Assembly: GCF_035593345.1 (NCBI RefSeq)
Contig: NZ_CP141606.1
Coordinates: forward strand, 4,526,001-4,590,000
Length of the DNA: 64,000 nt
Reading direction: 5' to 3'
DNA from: Lelliottia sp. JS-SCA-14
GTDB lineage: Bacteria; Pseudomonadota; Gammaproteobacteria; Enterobacterales; Enterobacteriaceae
Position 1 is the first letter of the stretch. Each line of letters starts with the position of its first letter. The notes under the pieces are model-generated. The model saw nothing but the letters and a program-made list of their open reading frames with translations, made no database searches and was not told the DNA's origin. Positions 27,036 to 34,071 of the stretch are shown here, piece by piece. A program made the translations under genes and the position numbers.

Positions 27036-27758
27036 ATGAAATTTGCAATTAACATTATCGACTGGCAGGCCAGAGCGCCTGGTCTCAGTGATGCCGAACA
27101 ATGGCAGGCGTGGTCACGCGATTCGCTCACCATTGATCCCACTGCGCCACAGGCAAAACTCACGGATTTGCCGATGATGACTGCGCGCCGCCTCAACTCG
27201 GGCAGCAAACTGGCCGTCGATTGCGGCCTGTCCATGCTGCGAAAGCATGACATCGACGCGGTGGTTTACACCAGCCGCCACGGCGAACTGGAGCGCAACT
27301 ACCGCATTCTGCATGCCCTGGCGACGGATCAGGCCGTGTCACCCACCGATTTTGCCATGTCCGTGCACAACTCGGCGGTGGGGAATCTCACCATCGCCGC
27401 GCGTCAGCCGATTGTCTCCTCTTCTCTCTCTGCCGGGCTGGATACTTTCCAGCAAGGCCTGTGCGAAGTGCTGTGCCTGCTGCAGGCGGGCTATTCCCGC
27501 GTGCTGCTGGTCGATTTCGACGGGGCGCTGCCGGTGTTTTACCACCCGCATTTACCCGCGCAAATGCCGACCTGGCCCTATGCGCTGGCTGTCGTTATCG
27601 AAGCCGGTGATACGCTGCGCTGCGAAACTCGTTCTGGCAGTACCGGCGAAGAGCCGCCGCTGCCGCAAAGCCTGATGTTCCTGCAACGCTATCTTAGCGA
27701 CGAGCCGCAGTTTGTGGTCTCCGGCGAACGCCTGCTCTGGCAGTGGTCCCGCGCATGA
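27036..27758 (+). CDS. apeC: Ketosynthase-like chain-length-factor protein (ApeC)
   Basis: 240-residue beta-ketoacyl synthase N-terminal-domain protein (Ketoacyl-synt_2 type), about 60% of a full ketosynthase. At the position of the nucleophile the protein reads VSSSLSAGLDTF (127-138), with serine instead of the TACSS/SACTS cysteine, and no HGT or GHT histidine motifs follow. It is therefore unlikely to condense alone. In the APE system it is described as the partner of the ApeO ketosynthase, like a chain-length factor. The stop overlaps the apeD start (ATGA). Confidence 0.8.
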   Translation: MKFAINIIDWQARAPGLSDAEQWQAWSRDSLTIDPTAPQAKLTDLPMMTARRLNSGSKLAVDCGLSMLRKHDIDAVVYTSRHGELERNYRILHALATDQAVSPTDFAMSVHNSAVGNLTIAARQPIVSSSLSAGLDTFQQGLCEVLCLLQAGYSRVLLVDFDGALPVFYHPHLPAQMPTWPYALAVVIEAGDTLRCETRSGSTGEEPPLPQSLMFLQRYLSDEPQFVVSGERLLWQWSRA

Positions 27759-28570
27759 ACGCATTAGCCAGCAGTATGAATCGGGTGTGGCGTCTGGTCA
27801 TGACCGGCTTCTGCTTCGCGCTGTTTGGCGTGGGCGGTCTGCTGCTGTCGCTGGTCTGGTTCAACCTGCTGCTGATGGTTCAGCGCGATCGCGCCAAACG
27901 CCGCCGCCTGGCGCGCCGCAGTATTTCCGCCAGCTTCCGTTTCTTTATGAACGTGATGCGTCTGACGGGAGTACTCGATTACCGCATTGATAATCTCGAC
28001 GCCCTGCGCAGCGAACGCGGCTGTCTGGTGATCGCCAACCATCCCACGCTGATTGATTACGTGATCCTCGCCTCAGTGATGCCGGAAACGGACTGCCTGG
28101 TGAAAAGCGCCCTGCTGCGTAATCCCTTCGTCAGCGGCGTGATTCGCGCGGCGGATTATCTGATCAACAGCGAAGCAGACACCCTGCTCGCCGCCAGCCA
28201 GCGCCGTCTGGCGCAGGGCGATACCCTGTTAATTTTCCCCGAAGGCACGCGCACCCGCATCGGGGAGGCCATGACGCTGCAACGCGGCGCGGCCAATATC
28301 GCCGTGCGCTGCGGTAGCGACCTGCGGGTCGTAGTGATCCACTGCAGCGAACACCTGCTCGATAAAAAAAGCCGCTGGTACGACGTACCGCCGCGCAAAC
28401 CCTTTTTCACGGTCGACGTCCGTGAGCGGGTCAATATTCACGATTTTTACGATGCGACAGAACAAGAACCGGCCCTGGCCGCGCGCCAGCTAAACCGGCA
28501 CCTGCAGCATCGCTTAACATCAGGTCTTCAATCTTTGTCAGGAATTAATGATGCAAGCGCTTTATCTTGA
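27755..28570 (+). CDS. apeD: Lysophospholipid-type acyltransferase (ApeD)
   Basis: 271 residues. An N-terminal hydrophobic anchor (~residues 15-42) precedes a PlsC-type domain. The catalytic HX4D motif is NHPTLID (H96, D101), and FPEGTRTRIG is near residue 165. It probably transfers an acyl group onto a glycerophospholipid or sugar-lipid at the inner membrane, so it may link the polyene to its lipid anchor. I chose ATG 27755, which overlaps the apeC stop by 4 nt; a GTG at 27743 is possible. Confidence 0.82.
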   Translation: MNALASSMNRVWRLVMTGFCFALFGVGGLLLSLVWFNLLLMVQRDRAKRRRLARRSISASFRFFMNVMRLTGVLDYRIDNLDALRSERGCLVIANHPTLIDYVILASVMPETDCLVKSALLRNPFVSGVIRAADYLINSEADTLLAASQRRLAQGDTLLIFPEGTRTRIGEAMTLQRGAANIAVRCGSDLRVVVIHCSEHLLDKKSRWYDVPPRKPFFTVDVRERVNIHDFYDATEQEPALAARQLNRHLQHRLTSGLQSLSGINDASALS

Positions 28571-28808
28571 AATTAAAAATCTTATTATCTCCACGCTGAA
28601 TCTGGACGAACTGACCGCCGACGATATCGATACGGAAGCGGCGCTGTTTGGTGATGGTCTGGGCCTCGATTCCATCGACGCGCTGGAGCTTGGCCTGGCC
28701 GTGAAAAACCAGTATGGCGTCGTGCTATCCGCGGAAAGCGAAGAGATGCGTCAGCACTTCTATTCCGTCGCCACGCTGGCATCATTTATCCATGCCCAAC
28801 GCGCCTGA
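28551..28808 (+). CDS. apeE: Acyl carrier protein 1 (ApeE)
   Basis: 85-residue ACP. The phosphopantetheine attachment site is LGLDSIDALEL with Ser41. The start is either of two adjacent ATGs; the second (28551) has the better 7-nt spacing from AGGA. It lies 20 nt inside the end of apeD. It is the likely carrier for starter or extender units, modified by the adjacent AcpT. Confidence 0.85.
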   Translation: MQALYLEIKNLIISTLNLDELTADDIDTEAALFGDGLGLDSIDALELGLAVKNQYGVVLSAESEEMRQHFYSVATLASFIHAQRA

Positions 28809-28821
28809 GAACGAATTTGCT

Positions 28822-29073
28822 ATGACAGAACAAAACGCCATTTATCAGGAAGTCTGCGGACTCCTGACCAAACTGTTTGAAATCGAACCGGACGCGATCT
28901 CTCCCGAGGCGCGCCTGTACGAAGATCTGGAGCTGGACAGCATCGACGCCGTCGACATGATTGTTCACCTGCAGAAGAAAACAGGTAAAAAAATCAAACC
29001 TGAAACCTTCAAATCGGTGCGTACCGTTCAGGACGTGGTGGACGCTGTCGAACAGCTTCTGCGCGAAGAGTAA
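28822..29073 (+). CDS. apeF: Acyl carrier protein 2 (ApeF)
   Basis: 83-residue ACP with attachment site LELDSIDAVDM, Ser40. The helix-II region DMIVHLQKKTGKKI is more basic at its end than in apeE, which suggests different partner choice. It starts 13 nt after apeE. APE systems use two distinct ACPs, one for loading and one for elongation; which is which cannot be read here. Confidence 0.85.
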   Translation: MTEQNAIYQEVCGLLTKLFEIEPDAISPEARLYEDLELDSIDAVDMIVHLQKKTGKKIKPETFKSVRTVQDVVDAVEQLLREE

Positions 29074-29079
29074 GACGCC

Positions 29080-29667
29080 ATGCGTGGCGGACGATCTTTC
29101 CCGGCCATCCCGCTGCTAACGGGGCTGATGCTGCTCGCCTGGCCATTTCTGATTGGCTTCGGGCTGACGCACAACATTCTGCACTGGCTGCTGCCGCTGA
29201 TGGCGCTGCTGCTGGTCTGCCGTCTGCGCCAGGCGCGGCATAACGCCGGGCCGATGCGCTTTGTGGTGCAAAGCGTCGCGCTGGCGGGTATTGCGCTGTG
29301 CACAGCGAGCTACCTGCTGAAAGCGCACCAGTGGCTGCTGCTCTATCCCGTGGTGGTGAATCTGGTGATGCTGGCTGTGTTCGGTGGATCGCTTTGGACG
29401 GCGATGCCGCTGGTCGAGCGCCTGGCGCGCCTGCGCGATCCCCAGTTGCCGCCAGAAGGCGTTCGCTATACCCGCAATGTGACCCGCGTGTGGTGCGGTT
29501 TTTTCATCGTTAATGGTTCGGTGGCGCTGTTCACCGTTATCCACGGTGATATGCAGCTTTGGACGCTGTGGAACGGTATGGTCGCATACATCCTGATGGG
29601 GACGCTGATGGCGACGGAGTGGCTGGTGCGTCAACGGGTGATGAAAAAAAGTGAAGCACATGAATAA
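29080..29667 (+). CDS. apeG: Inner-membrane protein ApeG (COG4648-like)
   Basis: 195-residue hydrophobic protein with about five or six membrane segments and an internal charged loop ERLARLRDPQLPPEGVRYTRNVTRVWC. Members of this family occur in APE clusters without an assigned reaction and are sometimes misnamed as gyrase in databases. It starts 6 nt after apeF and its end overlaps apeH by 8 nt. A membrane scaffold role for the pathway is inference only. Confidence 0.75.
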   Translation: MRGGRSFPAIPLLTGLMLLAWPFLIGFGLTHNILHWLLPLMALLLVCRLRQARHNAGPMRFVVQSVALAGIALCTASYLLKAHQWLLLYPVVVNLVMLAVFGGSLWTAMPLVERLARLRDPQLPPEGVRYTRNVTRVWCGFFIVNGSVALFTVIHGDMQLWTLWNGMVAYILMGTLMATEWLVRQRVMKKSEAHE

Positions 29668-31021
29668 ACCCCTGCCGCTAAGCCAGTGGCTGAATGCGCC
29701 GCGTCCGGATGAGACGCCGATCGCCTGGCTTGAGGATCACACCTGGACGCTCGGGCAGCTTCGTCACGACGTCTCCACCCTGACAAGCATGCTTATCCAG
29801 CAGGAAGGCGAGCGCTGGGCGCTGTGCTTCGAAAACAGCTATCTGTTTATCGTCGCCCTGCTCTCAACGCTGCATGCAGGCAAGACGCCGGTGATCCCCG
29901 GCCACTGCCGCGTCTCGCTGCTTGAAGAACAGCGCGCGCTGTTCAGCGGCGTGCTGAGCGATCAAACCCTGAACTATCCGGGCCGCCTGATTGTGGTGAA
30001 TTCCGCCCGCCGCACGAGTGACGCCTTCACCCCGCTGCCGCCGATTGCCGACGACAGCTTTGTCGAGCTCTTCACCTCCGGCTCAACCGGTGCACCGCGA
30101 CGTATCGTGAAACCTATCGCTCGCCTCGATCGTGAAGCCACTCTGCTGGCCGAGCGCTTTGGCGCGCGTCTGACGGGCTGCAGTATCGTCGCCTCCGTAG
30201 TACCGCAGCATTTGTACGGCCTGACTTTCCGCATCTTTTTACCCATGTCGCAAGGATTGCCGCTCCACGCGGCGATGCTCTATTACGCTGAACAGCTGGC
30301 GGCACTGCCCGATGATCGGCGCTACGTATTTATCAGCAGCCCGGCGTTTCTGAAGCGGCTCGATACCCAGCTCGCGCCGCCACCCGTGGTGATGTTGCTC
30401 TCCGCCGGTGGCATGCTGCCGTGGGACGAAGTGACCGCCACGCATCGCTGGATGAACGTCTGGCCGGATGAAATCTACGGCAGCACCGAGACCGGCATTC
30501 TGGCCTGGCGACATCGTCAGGAGGAGTCGATTCCATGGCTCCCGTTCCCCGGCGTGCATTTCCGCCACGAAGGCGAGATCTGCCACGTAACTTCTCCGCT
30601 GATCCATGAGCCGGACGGCTTACCGCTGGACGATATTCTGCACTTCGAGAGCAACGGGATGTTCAGCATCGCCGGACGTCGTGGGCGAGTGGTTAAAATC
30701 GAAGAGAAGCGCGTATCGCTCAACGAAATTGAACAGCGCCTGCTGGAGCTGGACGGCATTCGCGAAGTCGCGGCCCTGCCCATCACGCGCGGCGGGCGTC
30801 AGGGGATCGGCGTACTGCTGGTTCTGAACGATGACGCGCGTCAGCGACTCAACCAACAGGGCAACAAAGCGCAGGAGTTTGCCTGGCGTCGTGCCCTGCT
30901 GCCGTGGCTTGAGCCCGTCGCCGTGCCGCGCTACTGGCGGATTATCGATGAGATGCCCGTCAACAGTATGAACAAGCGTGTCTATGCGCAGTTACAGGAG
31001 TTATTTCATGAAAATCCATGA
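29660..31021 (+). CDS. apeH: Aryl/acyl-ACP ligase (AMP-binding; ApeH)
   Basis: ANL-superfamily adenylating enzyme, 453 residues from ATG 29660 (a GTG at 29651 would add three). The P-loop is FTSGSTGAPR (138-147), A5 is YGSTETGI, and A7/A8 is GRRGRVVKIEEKRVSLNEIE. The C-terminal subdomain is short but keeps Lys in NSMNKRVYA (A10-like). In the APE pathway it activates an aromatic acid, 4-hydroxybenzoate in the studied cases, and loads it on an ACP. The tolerance here is unknown. Confidence 0.85.
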   Translation: MNKPLPLSQWLNAPRPDETPIAWLEDHTWTLGQLRHDVSTLTSMLIQQEGERWALCFENSYLFIVALLSTLHAGKTPVIPGHCRVSLLEEQRALFSGVLSDQTLNYPGRLIVVNSARRTSDAFTPLPPIADDSFVELFTSGSTGAPRRIVKPIARLDREATLLAERFGARLTGCSIVASVVPQHLYGLTFRIFLPMSQGLPLHAAMLYYAEQLAALPDDRRYVFISSPAFLKRLDTQLAPPPVVMLLSAGGMLPWDEVTATHRWMNVWPDEIYGSTETGILAWRHRQEESIPWLPFPGVHFRHEGEICHVTSPLIHEPDGLPLDDILHFESNGMFSIAGRRGRVVKIEEKRVSLNEIEQRLLELDGIREVAALPITRGGRQGIGVLLVLNDDARQRLNQQGNKAQEFAWRRALLPWLEPVAVPRYWRIIDEMPVNSMNKRVYAQLQELFHENP

Positions 31022-31361
31022 AATCGAGCGCCACCAGCCGCAGCCAGAGGATCTGGAGATTGTCCTGCATCTCGACCCTGCGTTGTTCTGGTTCCAGGGA
31101 CATTTTGCCGTGCAGCCGCTGCTGCCGGGCGTCGCGCAGCTCGACTGGGTGATGCACTACGCCACCACCCTGCTGGCCCCCGACTACCGTTTTCACAGCA
31201 TTCAGAACGTGAAGTTCCAGGCACCCCTGCTGCCGGACACCACCGTGACTCTGACGCTCAGCTGGAACGCCGAACGTCAGATCCTCACCTTTAGCTATCA
31301 GCGTCACGACGGCGACGCGCGCCACACCGCCAGCAGCGGGAAGATTCGGTTATGTCGCTGA
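31008..31361 (+). CDS. apeI: 3-hydroxyacyl-ACP dehydratase, FabZ-like hot-dog protein (ApeI)
   Basis: 117 residues. The hot-dog active region is GHFAVQPLLPGVAQLDWV, His32, as in FabZ/FabA proteins. CAGGAG lies 8 nt before ATG, which sits 14 nt inside apeH. It is thought to pair with ApeP for the dehydration that creates each double bond of the polyene. On its own it lacks an obvious acidic partner residue, in line with a heterodimer. Confidence 0.8.
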   Translation: MKIHEIERHQPQPEDLEIVLHLDPALFWFQGHFAVQPLLPGVAQLDWVMHYATTLLAPDYRFHSIQNVKFQAPLLPDTTVTLTLSWNAERQILTFSYQRHDGDARHTASSGKIRLCR

Positions 31362-33043
31362 CGTTCCGCCCCTGCGTGCTGATCCCCTGCTACAACCACG
31401 GCGCGATGATGACGAGCGTGCTGTCGCGGCTGGGATCGTGCGGGCTGCCGTGTCTGATCGTCGATGACGGCAGCGACGAGCCCACCCGGCTGGAGCTGGA
31501 ACGCCTGGCCGCAGAACATCCGCAGGTGACGCTGATCCGCTTGCCCCAGAATGCCGGAAAAGGCACGGCGGTGATCCGTGGCCTGCAAGCCTCCGCCCGC
31601 GCCGGGTTTACTCACGCCGTGCAGGTAGATGCCGACGGCCAGCACGCCATCGAAGATATTCCGCAGCTACTGGCTCTGGCCGAACGCCACCCGGAGGCGC
31701 TGATCTCCGGCCAACCTATATATGACGATTCGATCCCCCGCTCGCGCCTCTATGGCCGCTGGGTCACCCACGTCTGGGTGTGGATCGAAACCCTTTCCCT
31801 GCAGCTGAAAGACAGCATGTGCGGGTTCCGCGTTTACCCCGTCGCACCGACGCTGAAACTGGCGGAACACGCTACGCTCGGCAAGCGGATGGATTTTGAT
31901 ACGGAAGTCATGGTCCGCCTCTACTGGCAGGGCAACGACAGCTATTTTGTGCCGACGCGGGTGACCTATCCCCACGACGGCCTGTCGCATTTCGACGCCC
32001 TGAAAGACAACGTGCGCATCTCCCTGATGCACACCCGCTTGTTCTTCGGCATGCTGCCGCGGATCCCTTCGCTTCTGATGCGTCGTCGTCGCGAGCACTG
32101 GGCCGAGCAGCAGGAGGTGAAAGGGCTGTGGGGGATGCGCCTGATGCTGCGCGTCTGGCAGCTCTTCGGACGTCGCGCGTTTAGCCTGCTGCTGTGGCCG
32201 GTGATCGGCGTTTACTGGCTCACCGCCCGCCCGGCGCGACAGGCGTCGCAGCAGTGGCTGGCGCGCGTGGCTGATGAGCTTAAGACGCAGCAGCGCCCGC
32301 TGCCGCCGCGCTTTAACAGCTTTTTCCACTTCATGCGTTTCGGCTATTCAATGCTGGATAAAGTCGCGGGCTGGCGCGGCGAGCTGAAGATGAACCGGGA
32401 TGTCGTTTTCGCGCCCGGCGCTCCTGAGGCGCTCAACGTCGACGCCCCTCAGGGCAAGCTGCTGCTGGCCTCGCACCTCGGCGACGTCGAAGCCTGCCGC
32501 GCGCTGGCGCAAATCGAAGGCAGCAAGACCATCAACGCGCTGGTGTTTAGCGACAACGCCCAGCGCTTTAAACAGATCATGCAGGAGATGGCCCCGCAGG
32601 CCGGGCTGAACCTGATGCCCGTCACCGATATCGGGCCGGACACCGCCATCGCCCTGAAAGAGAAGCTCGATCGCGGCGAATGGGTGGCGATCGTCGGCGA
32701 TCGTATCGCGGTCAATCCACAGCGCGGCGGCGAATGGCGCGTGGTCTGGAGTGCGTTTCTCGGCAAGCCCGCCCCGTTCCCACAGGGGCCGTTTATCCTC
32801 GCCTCCATTTTGCGCTGCCCGGTGGTGCTGATTTTCGCCCTGCGCCAGCAGGACAAGCTGCACATTCACTGTGAGTCCTTTGCCGATCCGCTGCTTCTGC
32901 CGCGCGGCGAGCGCCAGCAGGCGCTCCAGCACGCTATCGATCGCTATGCCCAACGCCTCGAGCACTACGCGCTGATGTCGCCGCTCGACTGGTTTAATTT
33001 TTTCGATTTCTGGCATCTGCCGGATGCCAAAGAGAAGGAGTAA
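31352..33043 (+). CDS. apeJ: Glycosyltransferase 2 - LpxL-type acyltransferase fusion (ApeJ)
   Basis: 563 residues in two parts. Residues ~6-215 are a GT-A family 2 glycosyltransferase: VLIPCYNHG, IVDDGSDE and the metal motif VDADGQH. A basic linker with a membrane segment follows (LLLWPVIGVYWLTA, ~residues 280-295). Residues ~320-555 resemble HtrB/LpxL lauroyltransferases (LLLASHLGDVEAC with an HX4D-like H-L-G-D-V-E, then GDRIAVNPQRGG). It probably joins a sugar and an acyl group to the polyene or its lipid anchor. Overlaps apeI by 10 nt. Confidence 0.82.
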   Translation: MSLTFRPCVLIPCYNHGAMMTSVLSRLGSCGLPCLIVDDGSDEPTRLELERLAAEHPQVTLIRLPQNAGKGTAVIRGLQASARAGFTHAVQVDADGQHAIEDIPQLLALAERHPEALISGQPIYDDSIPRSRLYGRWVTHVWVWIETLSLQLKDSMCGFRVYPVAPTLKLAEHATLGKRMDFDTEVMVRLYWQGNDSYFVPTRVTYPHDGLSHFDALKDNVRISLMHTRLFFGMLPRIPSLLMRRRREHWAEQQEVKGLWGMRLMLRVWQLFGRRAFSLLLWPVIGVYWLTARPARQASQQWLARVADELKTQQRPLPPRFNSFFHFMRFGYSMLDKVAGWRGELKMNRDVVFAPGAPEALNVDAPQGKLLLASHLGDVEACRALAQIEGSKTINALVFSDNAQRFKQIMQEMAPQAGLNLMPVTDIGPDTAIALKEKLDRGEWVAIVGDRIAVNPQRGGEWRVVWSAFLGKPAPFPQGPFILASILRCPVVLIFALRQQDKLHIHCESFADPLLLPRGERQQALQHAIDRYAQRLEHYALMSPLDWFNFFDFWHLPDAKEKE

Positions 33044-33046
33044 AGG

Positions 33047-33469
33047 GTGCTGACCGATCCCCGTTTTACGACCGAAGTTGAGCTGACCGTCCCCTTCCAC
33101 GACGTGGATATGATGGGCGTCGTCTGGCACGGCAACTATTTCCGCTACTTCGAGATTGCCCGCGAGGCGCTGCTCAATCAGTTCGACTATGGCTATCGCC
33201 AGATGAAGGCGTCCGGCTACGTCTGGCCGGTGGTCGATACGCGGGTGAAGTACCGCAGCGCAGTGGTATTCGAGCAACGCATCCGCGTGCGGGCGCAGAT
33301 CGAAGAGTTTGAAAACCGCCTGCGCATCGCCTACCAGATTTTCGACGCCGAAACCGGGAAGCGCACCACCACCGGGTACACCATCCAGGTGGCCGTCGAA
33401 GAGAGCAGCCGCGAAATGTGTTTCGTCAGTCCGGCAATTTTATTTGAACGTATGGGAGTGATGCCATGA
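33047..33469 (+). CDS. apeK: Acyl-ACP/CoA thioesterase, 4HBT family (ApeK)
   Basis: 140 residues, YbgC-like hot-dog thioesterase with VPFHDVDMMGVVWHGNYFRYF near residue 15-35 (catalytic Asp in HDVD). The start is GTG 33047, preceded by AAGGAG. It probably releases the finished chain or clears stalled ACPs. Its stop overlaps apeL by 4 nt (ATGA). Confidence 0.82.
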   Translation: MLTDPRFTTEVELTVPFHDVDMMGVVWHGNYFRYFEIAREALLNQFDYGYRQMKASGYVWPVVDTRVKYRSAVVFEQRIRVRAQIEEFENRLRIAYQIFDAETGKRTTTGYTIQVAVEESSREMCFVSPAILFERMGVMP

Positions 33470-34071
33470 AATGGTTGCCCCTGCTGGCCCTGCTGGTCAG
33501 CCCGTTAGTCAGCGCGGTCACGCTGGATGAACTCCAGCAGCGCTTTACCGAACAGCCCGTGGTGCGCGCGCACTTCGAGCAGACCCGCACCATCAAAGAT
33601 CTCCCGCAGCCGCTGCGCTCGCAGGGCGAAATGCTGATCGCCCGCGACGACGGTTTGCTGTGGGATCAGAAAGCGCCGTTCCCGATGACCCTGCTATTGG
33701 ACGACAAGCGCATGGTTCAGGCGATCAACGGCCAGCCGCCGCAGACCATCACCGCCGACAATAATCCGCAGATGTTCCAGTTTAACCATCTGCTGCGCGC
33801 CCTCTTCCAGGCCGACCGCAAAGTGCTGGAAGAGAACTTCCGCATTGATTTTAAAGACCTCGGCGCGGGCCGTTGGTCGCTGGTGCTGACGCCCATCACC
33901 ACGCCGCTGGACAAGATTTTCGCCACCATGAATCTGGGGGGCGCGACCTATCTGGAGTCGATTCAGCTCAACGACAAACAGGGCGACCGCACGGATATCG
34001 CCCTCTCCCATCATCAACTGACGCCCGCCAGCCTGACTCATGACGAACGCCAACGCTTTGCCGCGCCGTAA
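33466..34071 (+). CDS. apeL: LolA-like periplasmic carrier (ApeL)
   Basis: 201 residues. The signal peptide MKWLPLLALLVSPLVSA precedes VTLDELQQRF. The mature part is LolA-like, with HFEQTRTIKDLPQPLRSQGEM, an early core motif of LolA-family hydrophobic-ligand carriers. It likely shuttles the polyene lipid across the periplasm to the outer membrane, together with ApeM and ApeN. It overlaps apeM by 32 nt. Confidence 0.82.
   Translation: MKWLPLLALLVSPLVSAVTLDELQQRFTEQPVVRAHFEQTRTIKDLPQPLRSQGEMLIARDDGLLWDQKAPFPMTLLLDDKRMVQAINGQPPQTITADNNPQMFQFNHLLRALFQADRKVLEENFRIDFKDLGAGRWSLVLTPITTPLDKIFATMNLGGATYLESIQLNDKQGDRTDIALSHHQLTPASLTHDERQRFAAP

Noticed and set aside
32348..33277. 309-residue minus-strand ORF and a 245-residue one at 34949-35686
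   Set aside because: Both lie opposite apeJ/apeK and apeM, whose motifs and overlapping starts are clear; no features of their own.
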